64,000 bases of DNA from Microbacterium sp. MYb45 (GCF_002979655.1 NZ_PCPG01000001.1:248001-312000), one strand, 5' to 3'. Counted from the first letter of the stretch, positions 1 through 10,488 are shown. Program-made: numbers and translations. Notes: a model not told the origin generated them from the letters alone.

Positions 1-2
1 TC

Positions 3-1508
3 ATCGCGAGCGGGCTCGCGACCGCAGGGATGCCGAGTCAGGCCTATTTCGTCACCTACACCCGCGCGTGGGAGTTCGGAATCGGCGGACTCCTCGCCCT
101 CCTTCCGTTCGGCCGCCTTTCGAGACTCGCGGCCAATGTCCTCGCGGTCGTCGGGTTCGCCGCGATCGCGGTCGCGGCCACGGCATTCGGCCCGACGACG
201 CCGTTTCCCGGAGTCTTGGCCCTCGTCCCCGCACTCGGCACGGCAGCCGTCATCGCGGCGGGCACCGCCACGTCGCGCCTCTGGCATTCAGTGCTGACGT
301 CACGGCGCCCGGTGCAGTGGTTGGGCGACGTCTCGTACTCGCTGTATCTGTGGCACTGGCCGCTCATCGTCCTGGTGCCGTTCGCCGTCGGCACCACGCT
401 GTCCACGGTGACGAAAGTGGCGATCCTGTGTGTCGCTCTGGTGCTCGCCTGGCTGACGTACCGGTTGGTGGAGCGTCCAGGACAGCGCTGGCCCCTGGTC
501 GCGGCGTCGAACCGGCGCACCTTCGTGGCGATGCTGGCAGGCATGGGTGCGGTGGTGCTCGCCGGTGGCGCGCTCATGGTGGCGGGGAATCTCCGTGCGG
601 CCGCGGACGTGCCGCCCGTCTCCGTGACGATCGAGGAATGTGTCGGGCCGCAGGCGATGTCCTCGCCGGAGGAGTGCCCGAACCGGTTCGCTCCCGCATC
701 CGAGACGGTGATGGGGGCGAGGAACTCCTACTTCCATGTGCCGTCGGAATGCGTCGCGCGCCCCGATCTGCTGCCGTTCGGCAGTCGGACCGCCACCGTG
801 GAGTGCGATTTCAGTGCGGGCGAGGCGCACCCCACCACGGTGTGGCTCGTCGGCGATTCGCACGCTGAGCAGTGGAAGGGAGCGGTGTTCGATCTGGCGA
901 GGCAGAAGCACTGGTCCGTGCTGGCGAGTTTCGGCGGCGGATGTCCGGTCATCGACGCGCCGTTCATCGGCTTCCGTGAACCGGCGCCGGCAGCGGATCA
1001 GGAGCGTTGCCGGGCATGGTCGACAGCAGTCCGCGAGGCCGTCGTGCAGCAGAAGCCCGACTACGTTCTCACCTCGTCCGCAGGGCGAGTCCAGCTCGTC
1101 GATGACGGGACGGGGCGACCCCAGGGCATGCAGTTCACCGACGGCCTCGAGCGGACGTGGACCGTGTGGGCGGATGCAGGCGTCACGGTGGTGGCTCTCG
1201 GCGGCGTTCCGTTCAACGGAGAGGTGCGCTCTCCCGATTGCGTCCTGGTGAACGCCGGCGACCCGCTGGCCTGTGCAGCGTCACGGGGGGAGGCGCAGCC
1301 CCGTGACCCGTACCTCGACGCCGCCGCACAGGCGAATTCTCCCGGGATCCGCGCCTTCGATGCCGATCCTTACTTCTGCGACGCCGACAACTGCTACGCC
1401 GTGATCGGCGGCGTGGTCGTGTACTACGACGCCGACCATCTCAATCTCGACTACGTCCGTCGGCTCGCGCCACCTCTTGCTCAGGCGATGGGGATCGACT
1501 CGCGCTGA
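3..1508 (+). CDS. Acyltransferase 3 family protein with C-terminal SGNH domain (5' end outside window)
   Basis: The reading frame is already open at the first base, so the true start lies upstream. The visible part begins in the membrane half of an acyltransferase-3 (OafA/YrhL-like) domain, with hydrophobic segments and the family-typical stretch SYSLYLWHWPL. After a last membrane segment (about residues 168-190 of the visible protein) comes an extracellular SGNH-hydrolase-like domain: GDSH at nt 852-863 supplies the block I serine, and DADH at nt 1428-1439 supplies the Asp and His of the last block. Family members O-acylate cell-surface sugars, the membrane domain passing an acyl group to the outside domain. 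Beside glycan genes it probably acetylates an envelope polymer. The acceptor cannot be told from sequence. It ends 66 bp from the convergent next gene; no clear terminator is seen between them. Confidence 0.85.
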   Translation: MASGLATAGMPSQAYFVTYTRAWEFGIGGLLALLPFGRLSRLAANVLAVVGFAAIAVAATAFGPTTPFPGVLALVPALGTAAVIAAGTATSRLWHSVLTSRRPVQWLGDVSYSLYLWHWPLIVLVPFAVGTTLSTVTKVAILCVALVLAWLTYRLVERPGQRWPLVAASNRRTFVAMLAGMGAVVLAGGALMVAGNLRAAADVPPVSVTIEECVGPQAMSSPEECPNRFAPASETVMGARNSYFHVPSECVARPDLLPFGSRTATVECDFSAGEAHPTTVWLVGDSHAEQWKGAVFDLARQKHWSVLASFGGGCPVIDAPFIGFREPAPAADQERCRAWSTAVREAVVQQKPDYVLTSSAGRVQLVDDGTGRPQGMQFTDGLERTWTVWADAGVTVVALGGVPFNGEVRSPDCVLVNAGDPLACAASRGEAQPRDPYLDAAAQANSPGIRAFDADPYFCDADNCYAVIGGVVVYYDADHLNLDYVRRLAPPLAQAMGIDSR

Positions 1509-1574
1509 CACACCGGCCGGACGCGCGTCCTATTCCGCCCGGGACTGCGGGGACCGAGTCGGAGCGGATGCCGG

Positions 1575-2717
1575 TTAGGTGACGCTTTCCGTCTGGCGTG
1601 ACGCTGCGCGCAACGTGAGCGCGGCGGACAGGACGAAGAAGATGAGGCCGGGCACCGCGTAACGGAATTGTGTCGGTGTGCCGTTGGTGATGTTGTACAG
1701 CGCCGTTCCGAGGATCGCGCCGAGCAGCAGGTGAGCTTCCGGGCGCCGGAAGAACAGCACCATGCCGACGAGCGCGAGAATGATCAGCAGCAGCAGCGTG
1801 AGATCACGTTCCAAGAACGTCCCGAGGTCGCCCGAGAGAATCCGCAGGGCCATGCGAGGAACCGCGAGGATCGCCTCGCCGATGGAGTCGGCTTCGGCCT
1901 TCTTGAGGAACTGGTCGAGCTGCGAGAACGAGGGGAAGAGGACCGTCTGCAGGAGCTGGCATCCGATCGCCGTGCCGGCGACGACGAGGGCCGGCCATCC
2001 CCATTCGCTCCATCGTCGTCCGAACAGCGATCCGAGAAGCCACGCCATCACGAACGCACCGGCCACGATGAACGTCGCCTGCCGGGTGAATGCCGAGCCG
2101 ACCACCGTGAGTGCCACGACCACAAGCATCCATGAGCTCCGCTTGCGGAACCACGCCCACGTGGCGACGAGGGTGAGCGCTGTCCACAAAGCCGAGAGCG
2201 ACTCGGTGAGCATGCCCCCGTTGAACATCATGAGCTGATAACTCGCGTTGACGAGGATCATCACGGTGACGGCGACCCCGTTGCCGAAACGACGACGGAG
2301 GATCTGGGTGAACACGACCGTCATCACCAAGGTGATGAGCAGCACCGTCCCGGCGAGACCGAACGGGCCGAAGAGACGAACCGGGAGCGCGGCGAGAGCA
2401 GGGAGCACGACGCGCGGCTGCACCAGGCCCCATCCGAACAGCTGATCGACGTCGGGGACGGGTACTCGGTACGCATCGGCGAAGTCGATGGTGAGCTCAC
2501 GTGCGGATTCCTGCGACTCGCCCCCGAACCAATACGCCATGGCGAGGTAGTACCGGGAGTCCGGGTAGAAGAACGGGAGCCTGCGCACGTAGGCGACGTA
2601 GCCGACGGCGAAGCTGCCGAGCACGATGAGCCACGTGAGGATGTCGCCGCTGTGTGTGCCCACCCAGGTGCGTGCGCCTCGAAGACGCGACGGGGCGGAG
2701 GGGGAGGAAGAGCTCAT
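1575..2717 (-). CDS. Multi-pass membrane protein, probable GT-C-type glycosyltransferase
   Basis: A 380-residue integral membrane protein with about ten hydrophobic segments; the first spans roughly residues 28-48. Directly after it the outside loop contains YPDSRYYL, an acidic motif in the position where GT-C lipid-linked sugar transferases carry a catalytic Asp. I cannot assign a named family with certainty. It is the last gene of a minus-strand set (gtrA-like, GT2, this gene), starting 54 bp after the GT2 stop. In Gtr-type modification systems such a trio consists of a flippase, a polyprenyl-phosphate sugar synthase and a dedicated GT-C transferase that attaches the sugar to a surface polymer. 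By position this would be that third component. It could instead be an uncharacterised membrane protein. Confidence 0.6.
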   Translation of the reverse strand: MSSSSPSAPSRLRGARTWVGTHSGDILTWLIVLGSFAVGYVAYVRRLPFFYPDSRYYLAMAYWFGGESQESARELTIDFADAYRVPVPDVDQLFGWGLVQPRVVLPALAALPVRLFGPFGLAGTVLLITLVMTVVFTQILRRRFGNGVAVTVMILVNASYQLMMFNGGMLTESLSALWTALTLVATWAWFRKRSSWMLVVVALTVVGSAFTRQATFIVAGAFVMAWLLGSLFGRRWSEWGWPALVVAGTAIGCQLLQTVLFPSFSQLDQFLKKAEADSIGEAILAVPRMALRILSGDLGTFLERDLTLLLLIILALVGMVLFFRRPEAHLLLGAILGTALYNITNGTPTQFRYAVPGLIFFVLSAALTLRAASRQTESVT

Positions 2718-2771
2718 GTGACGGTTCTCGTTCGTTGTCGTGCGGCGGCATCGGAGACGCGCAGATCGGTG

Positions 2772-3735
2772 TCAGTCCGGTGGGTGCGTGCTGAACGGGG
2801 AGTAGGTCGGTGTCGAGGGCGTCGCCTGGATGTCGAGTTGCAGGGCGCTGATGAGCATCTGTGTACCGATCATCAGCGGGAGTGCGGCGAGCATGACGGT
2901 GGCGGCGGTGGCGACGACGGAACCGGCGATCTGGAAGATCACCCAGATGCTGATACCGACACCGATCACGAACAGCAGCAGCCCCATGAAGAGGAGCAGC
3001 GCGATGGGGGAGAACGACCAGAGGACGTAGCGGTACCAGATTCGCGACCAGTATCCGACCGTCAGACGATTGAGGAGCTCCGGGATCACCTTGCTCAGCC
3101 GGATGCTGGAGACTTCATCGCCGTACACCGCGGGGATCGGAACGTCCGTCGCCGGCACCTGCAGGATGTTCAGGTGGATGAGGAGATCGTTCTCGAAGCT
3201 GTATCGCTTCGCCACGCGATCCAGTGGCACTCGTTCGAGGACCTCTGTCCGGATGGCCGTGTATCCGTTCTGCGGGTCGAAGAGATTCCAGTACCCCGAT
3301 GCCAGCTTTGTGAAGAACGAGAGCACGATGTTCCCGAAAACGCGGTGCCCCGGCATTCCGCGGAATGACTCGGGGGAGTAGAAGCGATTGGCCTTGGCGA
3401 ACCCGAAACCGCCGTCCGTCACCCTGTCGAGAAGTGCCGGAAGGTAGTCGGGATCCATCTGCGCATCGCCAGCCATAACCACGTTCACGTCGGCACCCAG
3501 CTTCATCGCCGCACGATGCGCGGTGATGATCGCACCGCCCACGCCTTGGTTCTCCTCGTGACGGATGAGTGTGACTCTCGGATCACCGACGTCGCTCACC
3601 ACCTGGCTGGTCGCATCGGGGCTGCAATCGTCGACGATGACGATGTGGTCGACGAAGTCGGGCATCGTCCTGATGACCGTGGCGATCATCTTTTCTTCCT
3701 TGTACGCAGGCACGACCGCCGCGATGGTCGCATTC

Positions 3736-3743
<8 letters not shown>
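2772..3743 (-). CDS. GT2 polyprenyl-phosphate glycosyltransferase (GtrB/DPM1-like)
   Basis: 323 residues from the ATG at 3743. The N-terminal two thirds is a GT-A fold of family GT2: AAVVPAYKEE at the start, VDDCSPDATS for nucleotide binding, and GDAQMDPD in the place of the DXD metal site. The C-terminal third has two membrane helices (about residues 225-290), the layout of GtrB and DPM1-type enzymes that load a sugar from a nucleotide donor onto undecaprenyl phosphate on the cytoplasmic face. A longer frame extends upstream of 3743, but it runs through the gtrA-like gene and lacks family residues, so the ATG that begins MYKNATIAAVV is chosen. That start overlaps the end of the gtrA-like gene by 8 bp, which implies translational coupling. 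Donor sugar unknown; glucose is usual in the family. Confidence 0.85.
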
Positions 3744-5362
<1,619 letters not shown>

Positions 5363-5372
5363 ACTCGACATC

Positions 5373-6164
5373 GTGAGTCACGCTGCTGTCGGGGCGCCCG
5401 GGACGCCCCGGCGCTATCTGCATTCGTTGTGGCTGCTGTCCGCCCGCGACCTGAAGGTCCGGTACGCGACGAGCTCCCTCGGCTACCTGTGGTCGATCCT
5501 CGATCCGCTCGTCATGAGCGCGATCTACTGGTTCGTCTTCACGCAGGTCTTCAACAGGAGCGTCGGCGAAGATCCGTACATCGTCTTCCTCATCGTCGCG
5601 TTGCTGCCCTGGGTGTGGTTCAACACCTCGGTGTCCGACTTCACCCGGGCGTTCAAGAAGGACGCGCGGCTCGTGCGGTCCACGGCGATCCCGCGCTCGA
5701 TCTGGGTGAACCGCATCGTGCTCAGCAAGGGGATCGAGTTCCTGCTCTCGATTCCGGTGCTCGTCCTCTTCGCCGTGTTCAGCGGCGCTCATGTGAACTG
5801 GATGCTGCTCTGGTTCCCGGTCGCGGTACTCCTGCAGATCATGCTGCTGGTCGGTCTCGGGCTCCTGGTCGCCCCGCTCTGCGTGCTGTACTCGGATCTC
5901 GAGCGCACCACCGCGCTGATTCTCCGCGCCCTGTTCTACGCGTCGCCCGTCATCTACAGCTTCCGTGATCTCCCGGCGCCTTTCGACACCATCGGGGCGT
6001 TCAACCCGCTCGCGGGCATCTTCACGCTCTACCGGGTCGGTTTCTTCCCCGACCTGTGGCAGACCGCGCCGGTGGTCATCAGTGCCGTGATGTGCATCGT
6101 CATCCTCGCTCTCGGTGTGTGGACCTTCCGGAGCCTCGAACGACCTGTGCTGAAGGAGCTGTGA
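5373..6164 (+). CDS. ABC-2 polysaccharide export permease (Wzm-like)
   Basis: 263 residues with six predicted membrane helices and the ABC-2 permease pattern of polysaccharide exporters: an amphipathic start, LKVRYATSSLGYLWSILDPL before helix 1, and a conserved ASPVIYS segment before the last helices. It pairs with the ATPase that follows, whose ATG overlaps this stop (TGATG at 6162-6166). Such pairs export lipid-linked polysaccharides, including teichoic acids, O-antigens and mycobacterial galactan. Lying between glf and the galactofuranosyltransferases, the probable substrate is a lipid-linked galactofuranan. The GTG start at 5373 follows the glf stop by 10 bases and has no Shine-Dalgarno. 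Confidence 0.9.
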   Translation: MSHAAVGAPGTPRRYLHSLWLLSARDLKVRYATSSLGYLWSILDPLVMSAIYWFVFTQVFNRSVGEDPYIVFLIVALLPWVWFNTSVSDFTRAFKKDARLVRSTAIPRSIWVNRIVLSKGIEFLLSIPVLVLFAVFSGAHVNWMLLWFPVAVLLQIMLLVGLGLLVAPLCVLYSDLERTTALILRALFYASPVIYSFRDLPAPFDTIGAFNPLAGIFTLYRVGFFPDLWQTAPVVISAVMCIVILALGVWTFRSLERPVLKEL

Positions 6165-6898
6165 TGTCGGCGGCGATCGAAGTGCAGGGTCTCGGAGTCC
6201 GGTTCCGCCGGAACCGGAGGGGCCGACGCAGTTTCAAGGACCTCTTCTCCGGTTCCTCGCGACGTTCGCGTCCCGGTGAGTTCTGGGCGCTCCGTGATGT
6301 GTCCTTCACTGTGCAACCGGGGGAATCGATCGGCGTGGTGGGACGCAACGGGCAGGGCAAATCCACGCTGCTCCGCCTGGTCGCCAAGGTTCTGCTCCCC
6401 GACGAGGGGACCGTCTCCGTGAACGGCGGCGTCGCCCCCCTGATCGAGATCACCGGCGGATTCGTAGGCGACCTCACCGTGCGTGAGAACGTGCGGCTGA
6501 CGGCCGGCCTGCACGGGATGTCCCGCGACGAGGTATCCCGTCGCTACGACGACATCATCGCGTTCGCGGAGCTCGCCGGCTTCGAGGAGACGCCCTACAA
6601 GCACCTCTCGAACGGCATGAAGGTCCGGCTCGCGTTCTCCGTCGTGTCCCAGCTCGACGAACCGATCCTGCTGGTGGACGAGGTGCTCGCCGTCGGCGAC
6701 AAGGCCTTCCGCGACAAGTGCTACAAGCGCATCGACGAGCTGCTGGCCGAGGGGCGGACGCTGTTCTTCGTCAGCCACAACGAGCGCGATCTCCGACGGT
6801 TCTGCACCCGCGGACTCTACCTCGACAAGGGCGCGCTGGCGCTGGATGCGCCGATCGCCGAGGTGCTGGACCGCTACAACGCCGACTACGCGGTGTAG
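6164..6898 (+). CDS. Polysaccharide ABC exporter ATPase (Wzt-like, no C-terminal sugar-binding domain)
   Basis: 244-residue ATPase: Walker A GRNGQGKS, a signature region HLSNGMKVRLAFS (degenerate, as is usual in this exporter class), Walker B ILLVDEVLAVGD, and the H-loop FFVSHN. The ATG at 6164 overlaps the permease stop, so the two are coupled. The protein stops soon after the nucleotide-binding domain and lacks the carbohydrate-binding module that O-antigen Wzt proteins use to recognise a finished chain. It therefore resembles the mycobacterial galactan exporter ATPase rather than E. coli O9a Wzt, and chain length is unlikely to be sensed by the exporter itself. Confidence 0.9.
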   Translation: MSAAIEVQGLGVRFRRNRRGRRSFKDLFSGSSRRSRPGEFWALRDVSFTVQPGESIGVVGRNGQGKSTLLRLVAKVLLPDEGTVSVNGGVAPLIEITGGFVGDLTVRENVRLTAGLHGMSRDEVSRRYDDIIAFAELAGFEETPYKHLSNGMKVRLAFSVVSQLDEPILLVDEVLAVGDKAFRDKCYKRIDELLAEGRTLFFVSHNERDLRRFCTRGLYLDKGALALDAPIAEVLDRYNADYAV

Positions 6899-6924
6899 CG
6901 ATCAGCGCTTCGACGAGCTGATCG
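6899..6924. terminator. Inverted repeat between convergent genes
   Basis: Perfect 8-bp arms CGATCAGC and GCTGATCG separated by 10 bases, in the 35-bp gap between the convergent wzt-like gene and the Pro/Thr-rich gene. There is no T-run, so function as a bidirectional terminator is plausible but unproven. Confidence 0.4.
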
Positions 6925-6933
6925 ACGGTCCGC

Positions 6934-7539
6934 TCAGAGACCCACCAGGCTCCGGAGGGCGGTGACGGACTTCCGTGCCGCATCCACGGCAGCGGGGACA
7001 CCGGAATCGTTCGTGATCGCCGCCTGGAGCTGCGTGAGACGCTGGGCGTAGTCCGTCACACCGTCGTACCACTTCGAGGCGATGGATGAAGGCGCCTGCG
7101 CATCCGACATTCGCTGCGCGTCCTGCTGCAGCGTGTCGACGACGGGGAGGGCGTCCTGCCCGCTGGCGCCCGCGATGATGTCGAGCCCGCGGGGTGCGGA
7201 GTTCAGCCATCCGCTCACCTGTCCGCGGAACACCTCGACGGTGGGGTCGGTCGCCGGGGGAGGCGTGAGGGCCGGTGTCGGCTCCGGCTCGGGAGCGGCG
7301 GTGGTCGTCGGCGTGGGCGTCGGTGTGGGTGTCGATGTGGGGGTCACAGATGCCGTCGGCGTCGGCGATGCGGACTCCGACGGGGTGGGGGCGTCGCCCC
7401 GCGGCAGGAGGAAGAACAGCAGCAGGCCCACGATCGCGAGAGCGGCGACCGAGAGGCCGACGATGAGCCATATCCGTCCGGTCCGCTTCGGCTGCGGAGG
7501 CAGAGGTGCCCAGCGCAGTTCCGGCTGCGAATCGTCCAT
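6934..7539 (-). CDS. Unknown single-pass membrane protein with Pro/Thr-rich linker
   Basis: 201 residues, family not recognised. Residues 1-20 are cytoplasmic and proline-rich, residues 22-43 form one membrane helix, residues 48-95 are a low-complexity Pro/Thr/Ser/Glu linker, and the last 100 residues are a mostly helical extracellular domain with no recognised motif. The linker is the kind that spans a Gram-positive cell wall. The ATG at 7539 lies 2 bases after the GlfT1 stop, and the Shine-Dalgarno GGAGGGG is inside the end of glfT1, so it is translated with the galactofuranosyltransferases. That placement suggests a role in assembling, anchoring or regulating the galactan. An unrelated passenger gene cannot be excluded. 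Confidence 0.75.
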   Translation of the reverse strand: MDDSQPELRWAPLPPQPKRTGRIWLIVGLSVAALAIVGLLLFFLLPRGDAPTPSESASPTPTASVTPTSTPTPTPTPTTTAAPEPEPTPALTPPPATDPTVEVFRGQVSGWLNSAPRGLDIIAGASGQDALPVVDTLQQDAQRMSDAQAPSSIASKWYDGVTDYAQRLTQLQAAITNDSGVPAAVDAARKSVTALRSLVGL

Positions 7540-7541
7540 CG

Positions 7542-8504
7542 TCACCCCTCCAGAGGAGGCATCGGCTGCCAGCTGCGGTCCCGGCCGGCCTTGCCGCCGT
7601 CGCGGATGCCGCGGAAGAGGTTGCTCGTGCCGCGCACGGTCCTCTCGACGAACACGAGCCGGATGAGTTCCTTGAAGAACGTCGCCGCGGTGCCGAGGCC
7701 GAAGAGCACCGGGTTGTAGACGCCGTGGACGCGGTAGTACTGCTTGATGAATCCGCGGTTGCGCATGATGTAGTAGCGGTACGCATTGCTGGACGCGTTC
7801 ATGTGGCGGATGCCCATGTCCCACTGCTTGATCTCACGGGTGCGGCGCAGCACGAACTCGTCGACGATCACCGCGGTCGTCAGCCGCGAGGCCAGCCACC
7901 CGTACATCTGGTCGTCCCAGTAGATGAAGAACCGCGGGTCGGGGAGGCCGATCTGCTGCACGATCGAGCGATGGATGAACATGCCCTCGAAGCATCCGCT
8001 GTTCATCTCCTTGTAGCCCGTCTCGTCGAAGCCGGACGGAGCGAACGGAATGGGGATGCCCATGCGCTCGGCGATGCGGTACTGCCAGTAGAACTCGCTG
8101 CCGTCGTAGTCGAAGCGGCGCCCTTGGATGCTCTTGAACCGGCTGCTCCAGGCGCCCATCTTCGCGAGCCCCTCGGTGAGCACCTCGACGTCGTCGTCCA
8201 TCATCCAGATCCACTCGGAGCCGAGCTCGTACGCGGTGCGCATGCCTTCGCTGAAGCCGCCGGAGCCGCCGGTGTTCTTCTCGAGTCGCCGGTACACGAT
8301 CTCGGTGCCGATGTCCTCGCGGAACGATTCGACGACGTCGGTGGTGTCGTCTGCCGAGGCGTTGTCGATGATCACGACGTGGCCGGGCTTGGGGTCCATC
8401 GCGGTGATGCTCGTGAGCAGACCCGAGAGCAGGTGAGAGCGGTTGAAGGTGACGATGACGATCGTCGCGGCCGTGGGGTCGAATGCAGCGGGCGCCGCGG
8501 TCAT
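7542..8504 (-). CDS. glfT1: Galactofuranosyltransferase, GlfT1-like (GT2)
   Basis: 320-residue GT2 enzyme. ATIVIVTFNR opens the GT-A fold, NTGGSGGF is a signature of galactofuranosyltransferases, WMMDDDVEV (D103-D105) is the metal site, and YWDDQMYGW (D197-D198) is the acceptor-side acidic pair. In mycobacteria GlfT1 (about 304 residues) adds the first Galf units to the lipid-linked galactan primer and GlfT2 extends it. The arrangement here supports the same split: the ATG at 8504 overlaps the GlfT2 stop by 4 bp. A C-terminal amphipathic stretch could attach it to the membrane. It might add a side residue rather than the primer; the native acceptor is unknown. Confidence 0.82.
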   Translation of the reverse strand: MTAAPAAFDPTAATIVIVTFNRSHLLSGLLTSITAMDPKPGHVVIIDNASADDTTDVVESFREDIGTEIVYRRLEKNTGGSGGFSEGMRTAYELGSEWIWMMDDDVEVLTEGLAKMGAWSSRFKSIQGRRFDYDGSEFYWQYRIAERMGIPIPFAPSGFDETGYKEMNSGCFEGMFIHRSIVQQIGLPDPRFFIYWDDQMYGWLASRLTTAVIVDEFVLRRTREIKQWDMGIRHMNASSNAYRYYIMRNRGFIKQYYRVHGVYNPVLFGLGTAATFFKELIRLVFVERTVRGTSNLFRGIRDGGKAGRDRSWQPMPPLEG

Positions 8505-10411
8505 GCCTTCTCCTCGAAGATCTGCTGCCAGGACTGGGGTGAGACGAGATCGGGCAGCGCCTCGCGGTACTGCTTCTGCAGATCCGGCCAGCGGCGGCGG
8601 AGTTCGGCATGCAGCCGCACCGTGTCACGCAGCATCCGCCGGTACTTCGCGCGATCACGCGTGTAGATGTTCTTTCCGGAGCCGTCGGCGGCACTCACCA
8701 GTGCGCTGTCGAACGCCGGGACGCGCCACCAGTGCGCGTCTTCCTTGCCGAACTCGACCTCGGGCTGTGCGATGTTCGCCGGGTTCGGGCGGTGGAGGAA
8801 GTGCGAGGTCAGCGTGGAGAGGGTGAACAACCGCAACCGCATCCCCTTCGGGCTGTCCAGGTCGTTCTTCGGGAGCTGCTTGTACACCTGGCGGCCGCGA
8901 CGCGCGTGCAGCACGGCGGACGGGTCGCGGTGCACGACCGTCTCCGGATAGTCGGCGGCGAGGGCACGGGCGGCGGGCATGGCGGTCGCCAGGTTGCGAC
9001 GCATGTGTTCGGGTCCGGAGAGGATGTCGCGCAACGCCTGCGCGCGCAGTGCCACGGGGTAGTACTGCATCATCATGAGGTGCTTCAGATCCACGCGGCG
9101 GCTGTGGACGAGCAGCCGGCCGCCCCTCGGTGCGTTGGAGTGCAGGAGACCTGCCACGATGCGATTGCGGGCATGGAAATATGCCTGCCAGTCGATCGAG
9201 TCGTCCTTATTCACCCACGAGATGTGCCAGAGCGCCACTCCCGGCATCGACACGGTCGGGAAGCCCGCCTCGCCGGCACGGAGGCAGAACTCGGCATCGT
9301 CCCACTTGATGAACGCGGGGAGGGAGAGGCCGACCTTGCGGATCGCGTCGAGCGGGATGAGACACATCCACCAGCCGTTGTAGTCGGCGTCCATGCGCAT
9401 GTGCAGGAGCGTGGACTGCCGCAGGTTCGAGACGCCGAAGTCGTGCGGCATCTTCTCCTGGTACAGATTGCGCCACATGAACGGATATTCGTCGACGACC
9501 TCAGCCCAGCCGTGCAGCTTCGGGCGGTCGAGCAGGTCGAACATGTGGCCGCCGACCAGGACCGGGGTCGTCGCGTACTGACCGAAGACGATGGAGCGGC
9601 GCAGCGACTCCGGTTCGAGCCGCACATCGTCGTCGAGAAGCTGCACGAAGTCGCTCTCCGGACGCTGGAGCGTCTCGTGCATGGCCCGGGCGAACCCTCC
9701 GGATCCGCCGAGGTTGCCCTGACGGATGACCTGGAGCGTCTCGCCGAGGCTCGCCGCGACGTCGTCGTAGCCCTCCTGATCCGCGACGAGCTGGGTCCCC
9801 TGATCGATCAGGAAGATGCGATCCACGAACTCCAGAGCGTCCGGCGACGCGGCGAGTGCCCGCAGGGTCTCGACGCAGTAGTCGGGCTTGTTGTACGTCG
9901 TGATGCCGAGCGAGGCCTTGCCGGTGCGCTTCGGCTCCTGGTCGGTCGTCCACTCCGCGCCCTCGAGCACGGCGGGCTTCTCATCGGCCACGATGTCGAA
10001 CCAGATCCAGCCGCCGTCGCTGTACTGTGTGAGCTCGAGGTCGAACGACGTCGATGCCTCGCCCGTCACCTCGCGGGTGGCCACGCGCTGGCGGACTCCG
10101 GAACCGTTGGAGCGGTACACCAGGATCGTCGCCGGCCCGGTGGTGCGCACCGTCAGCTGTACCTGTCGGACGCTCGTCCAGTGCTGCCAGTAGGACGCGG
10201 GGAAGGCGTTGAAATACGTTCCCATCGACACACGCCGCCCGGCCACGATACGGGCGCGATGCCGACCGAGGATGTTCCCGAGGTGAGCGCGGTTCGAGAC
10301 GCGGACGGGTTCGTCCTCGATCACGGACCAGGTCTCCGGGTCGGCGTAGAGCGGAAGAAGGTCGGGGTCGCGATCAAGTGGGAAGACGACGTTCTGAAGG
10401 ACGTGGGCCAC
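8501..10411 (-). CDS. glfT2: Processive galactofuranosyltransferase, GlfT2-like
   Basis: 636 residues, almost exactly the length of mycobacterial GlfT2 (637). An N-terminal beta-rich domain (about 1-160) precedes the GT-A domain starting near KASLGITTYNK; NLGGSGGF is at 233-240. The metal motif LLDDDV has Asp at 260-262, the catalytic pair WDD is D371-D372, and a metal-ligand His lies at H396 (ALWHISWV). From memory, the numbers 371, 372 and 396 are those of the M. tuberculosis enzyme. A helical C-terminal domain completes the fold. GlfT2 polymerises Galf from UDP-Galf with alternating linkages. The start is GTG at 10411, 9 bases after GGAGA. It heads the operon glfT2-glfT1-Pro/Thr protein, with a 5' leader of about 65 bases. 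Confidence 0.9.
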   Translation of the reverse strand: MAHVLQNVVFPLDRDPDLLPLYADPETWSVIEDEPVRVSNRAHLGNILGRHRARIVAGRRVSMGTYFNAFPASYWQHWTSVRQVQLTVRTTGPATILVYRSNGSGVRQRVATREVTGEASTSFDLELTQYSDGGWIWFDIVADEKPAVLEGAEWTTDQEPKRTGKASLGITTYNKPDYCVETLRALAASPDALEFVDRIFLIDQGTQLVADQEGYDDVAASLGETLQVIRQGNLGGSGGFARAMHETLQRPESDFVQLLDDDVRLEPESLRRSIVFGQYATTPVLVGGHMFDLLDRPKLHGWAEVVDEYPFMWRNLYQEKMPHDFGVSNLRQSTLLHMRMDADYNGWWMCLIPLDAIRKVGLSLPAFIKWDDAEFCLRAGEAGFPTVSMPGVALWHISWVNKDDSIDWQAYFHARNRIVAGLLHSNAPRGGRLLVHSRRVDLKHLMMMQYYPVALRAQALRDILSGPEHMRRNLATAMPAARALAADYPETVVHRDPSAVLHARRGRQVYKQLPKNDLDSPKGMRLRLFTLSTLTSHFLHRPNPANIAQPEVEFGKEDAHWWRVPAFDSALVSAADGSGKNIYTRDRAKYRRMLRDTVRLHAELRRRWPDLQKQYREALPDLVSPQSWQQIFEEKA

Positions 10412-10442
10412 TGGCAGGTTCTCCGATGTTGGTGCCGCAGGC

Positions 10443-10460
10443 CACTGTCAGAGGACAGTG
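10443..10460. promoter_or_regulatory. Perfect inverted repeat in the glfT2 leader
   Basis: CACTGTC and GACAGTG arms (7 bp) with a 4-base AGAG centre, between the glfT2 start (10411) and its predicted -10 (10488-10483). It could be a dimeric repressor site just downstream of the transcription start, or an RNA hairpin in the leader. Confidence 0.45.
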
Positions 10461-10482
10461 CGGGACTCGACGAGCAGTGAGT

Positions 10483-10488
10483 AGCCTA
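10483..10488 (-). promoter_or_regulatory. Predicted glfT2 promoter -10
   Basis: TAGGCT read on the minus strand, 72 bases ahead of the GTG start. It is the only -10-like hexamer I see in the divergent glfT2/galE gap for this direction. Confidence 0.4.

Noticed and set aside
7270..7400. Short GGTGTGGGTGTC-like repeats, considered as a CRISPR or satellite
   Set aside because: They encode the Pro/Thr linker of the membrane protein; units are short, imperfect and without spacers.
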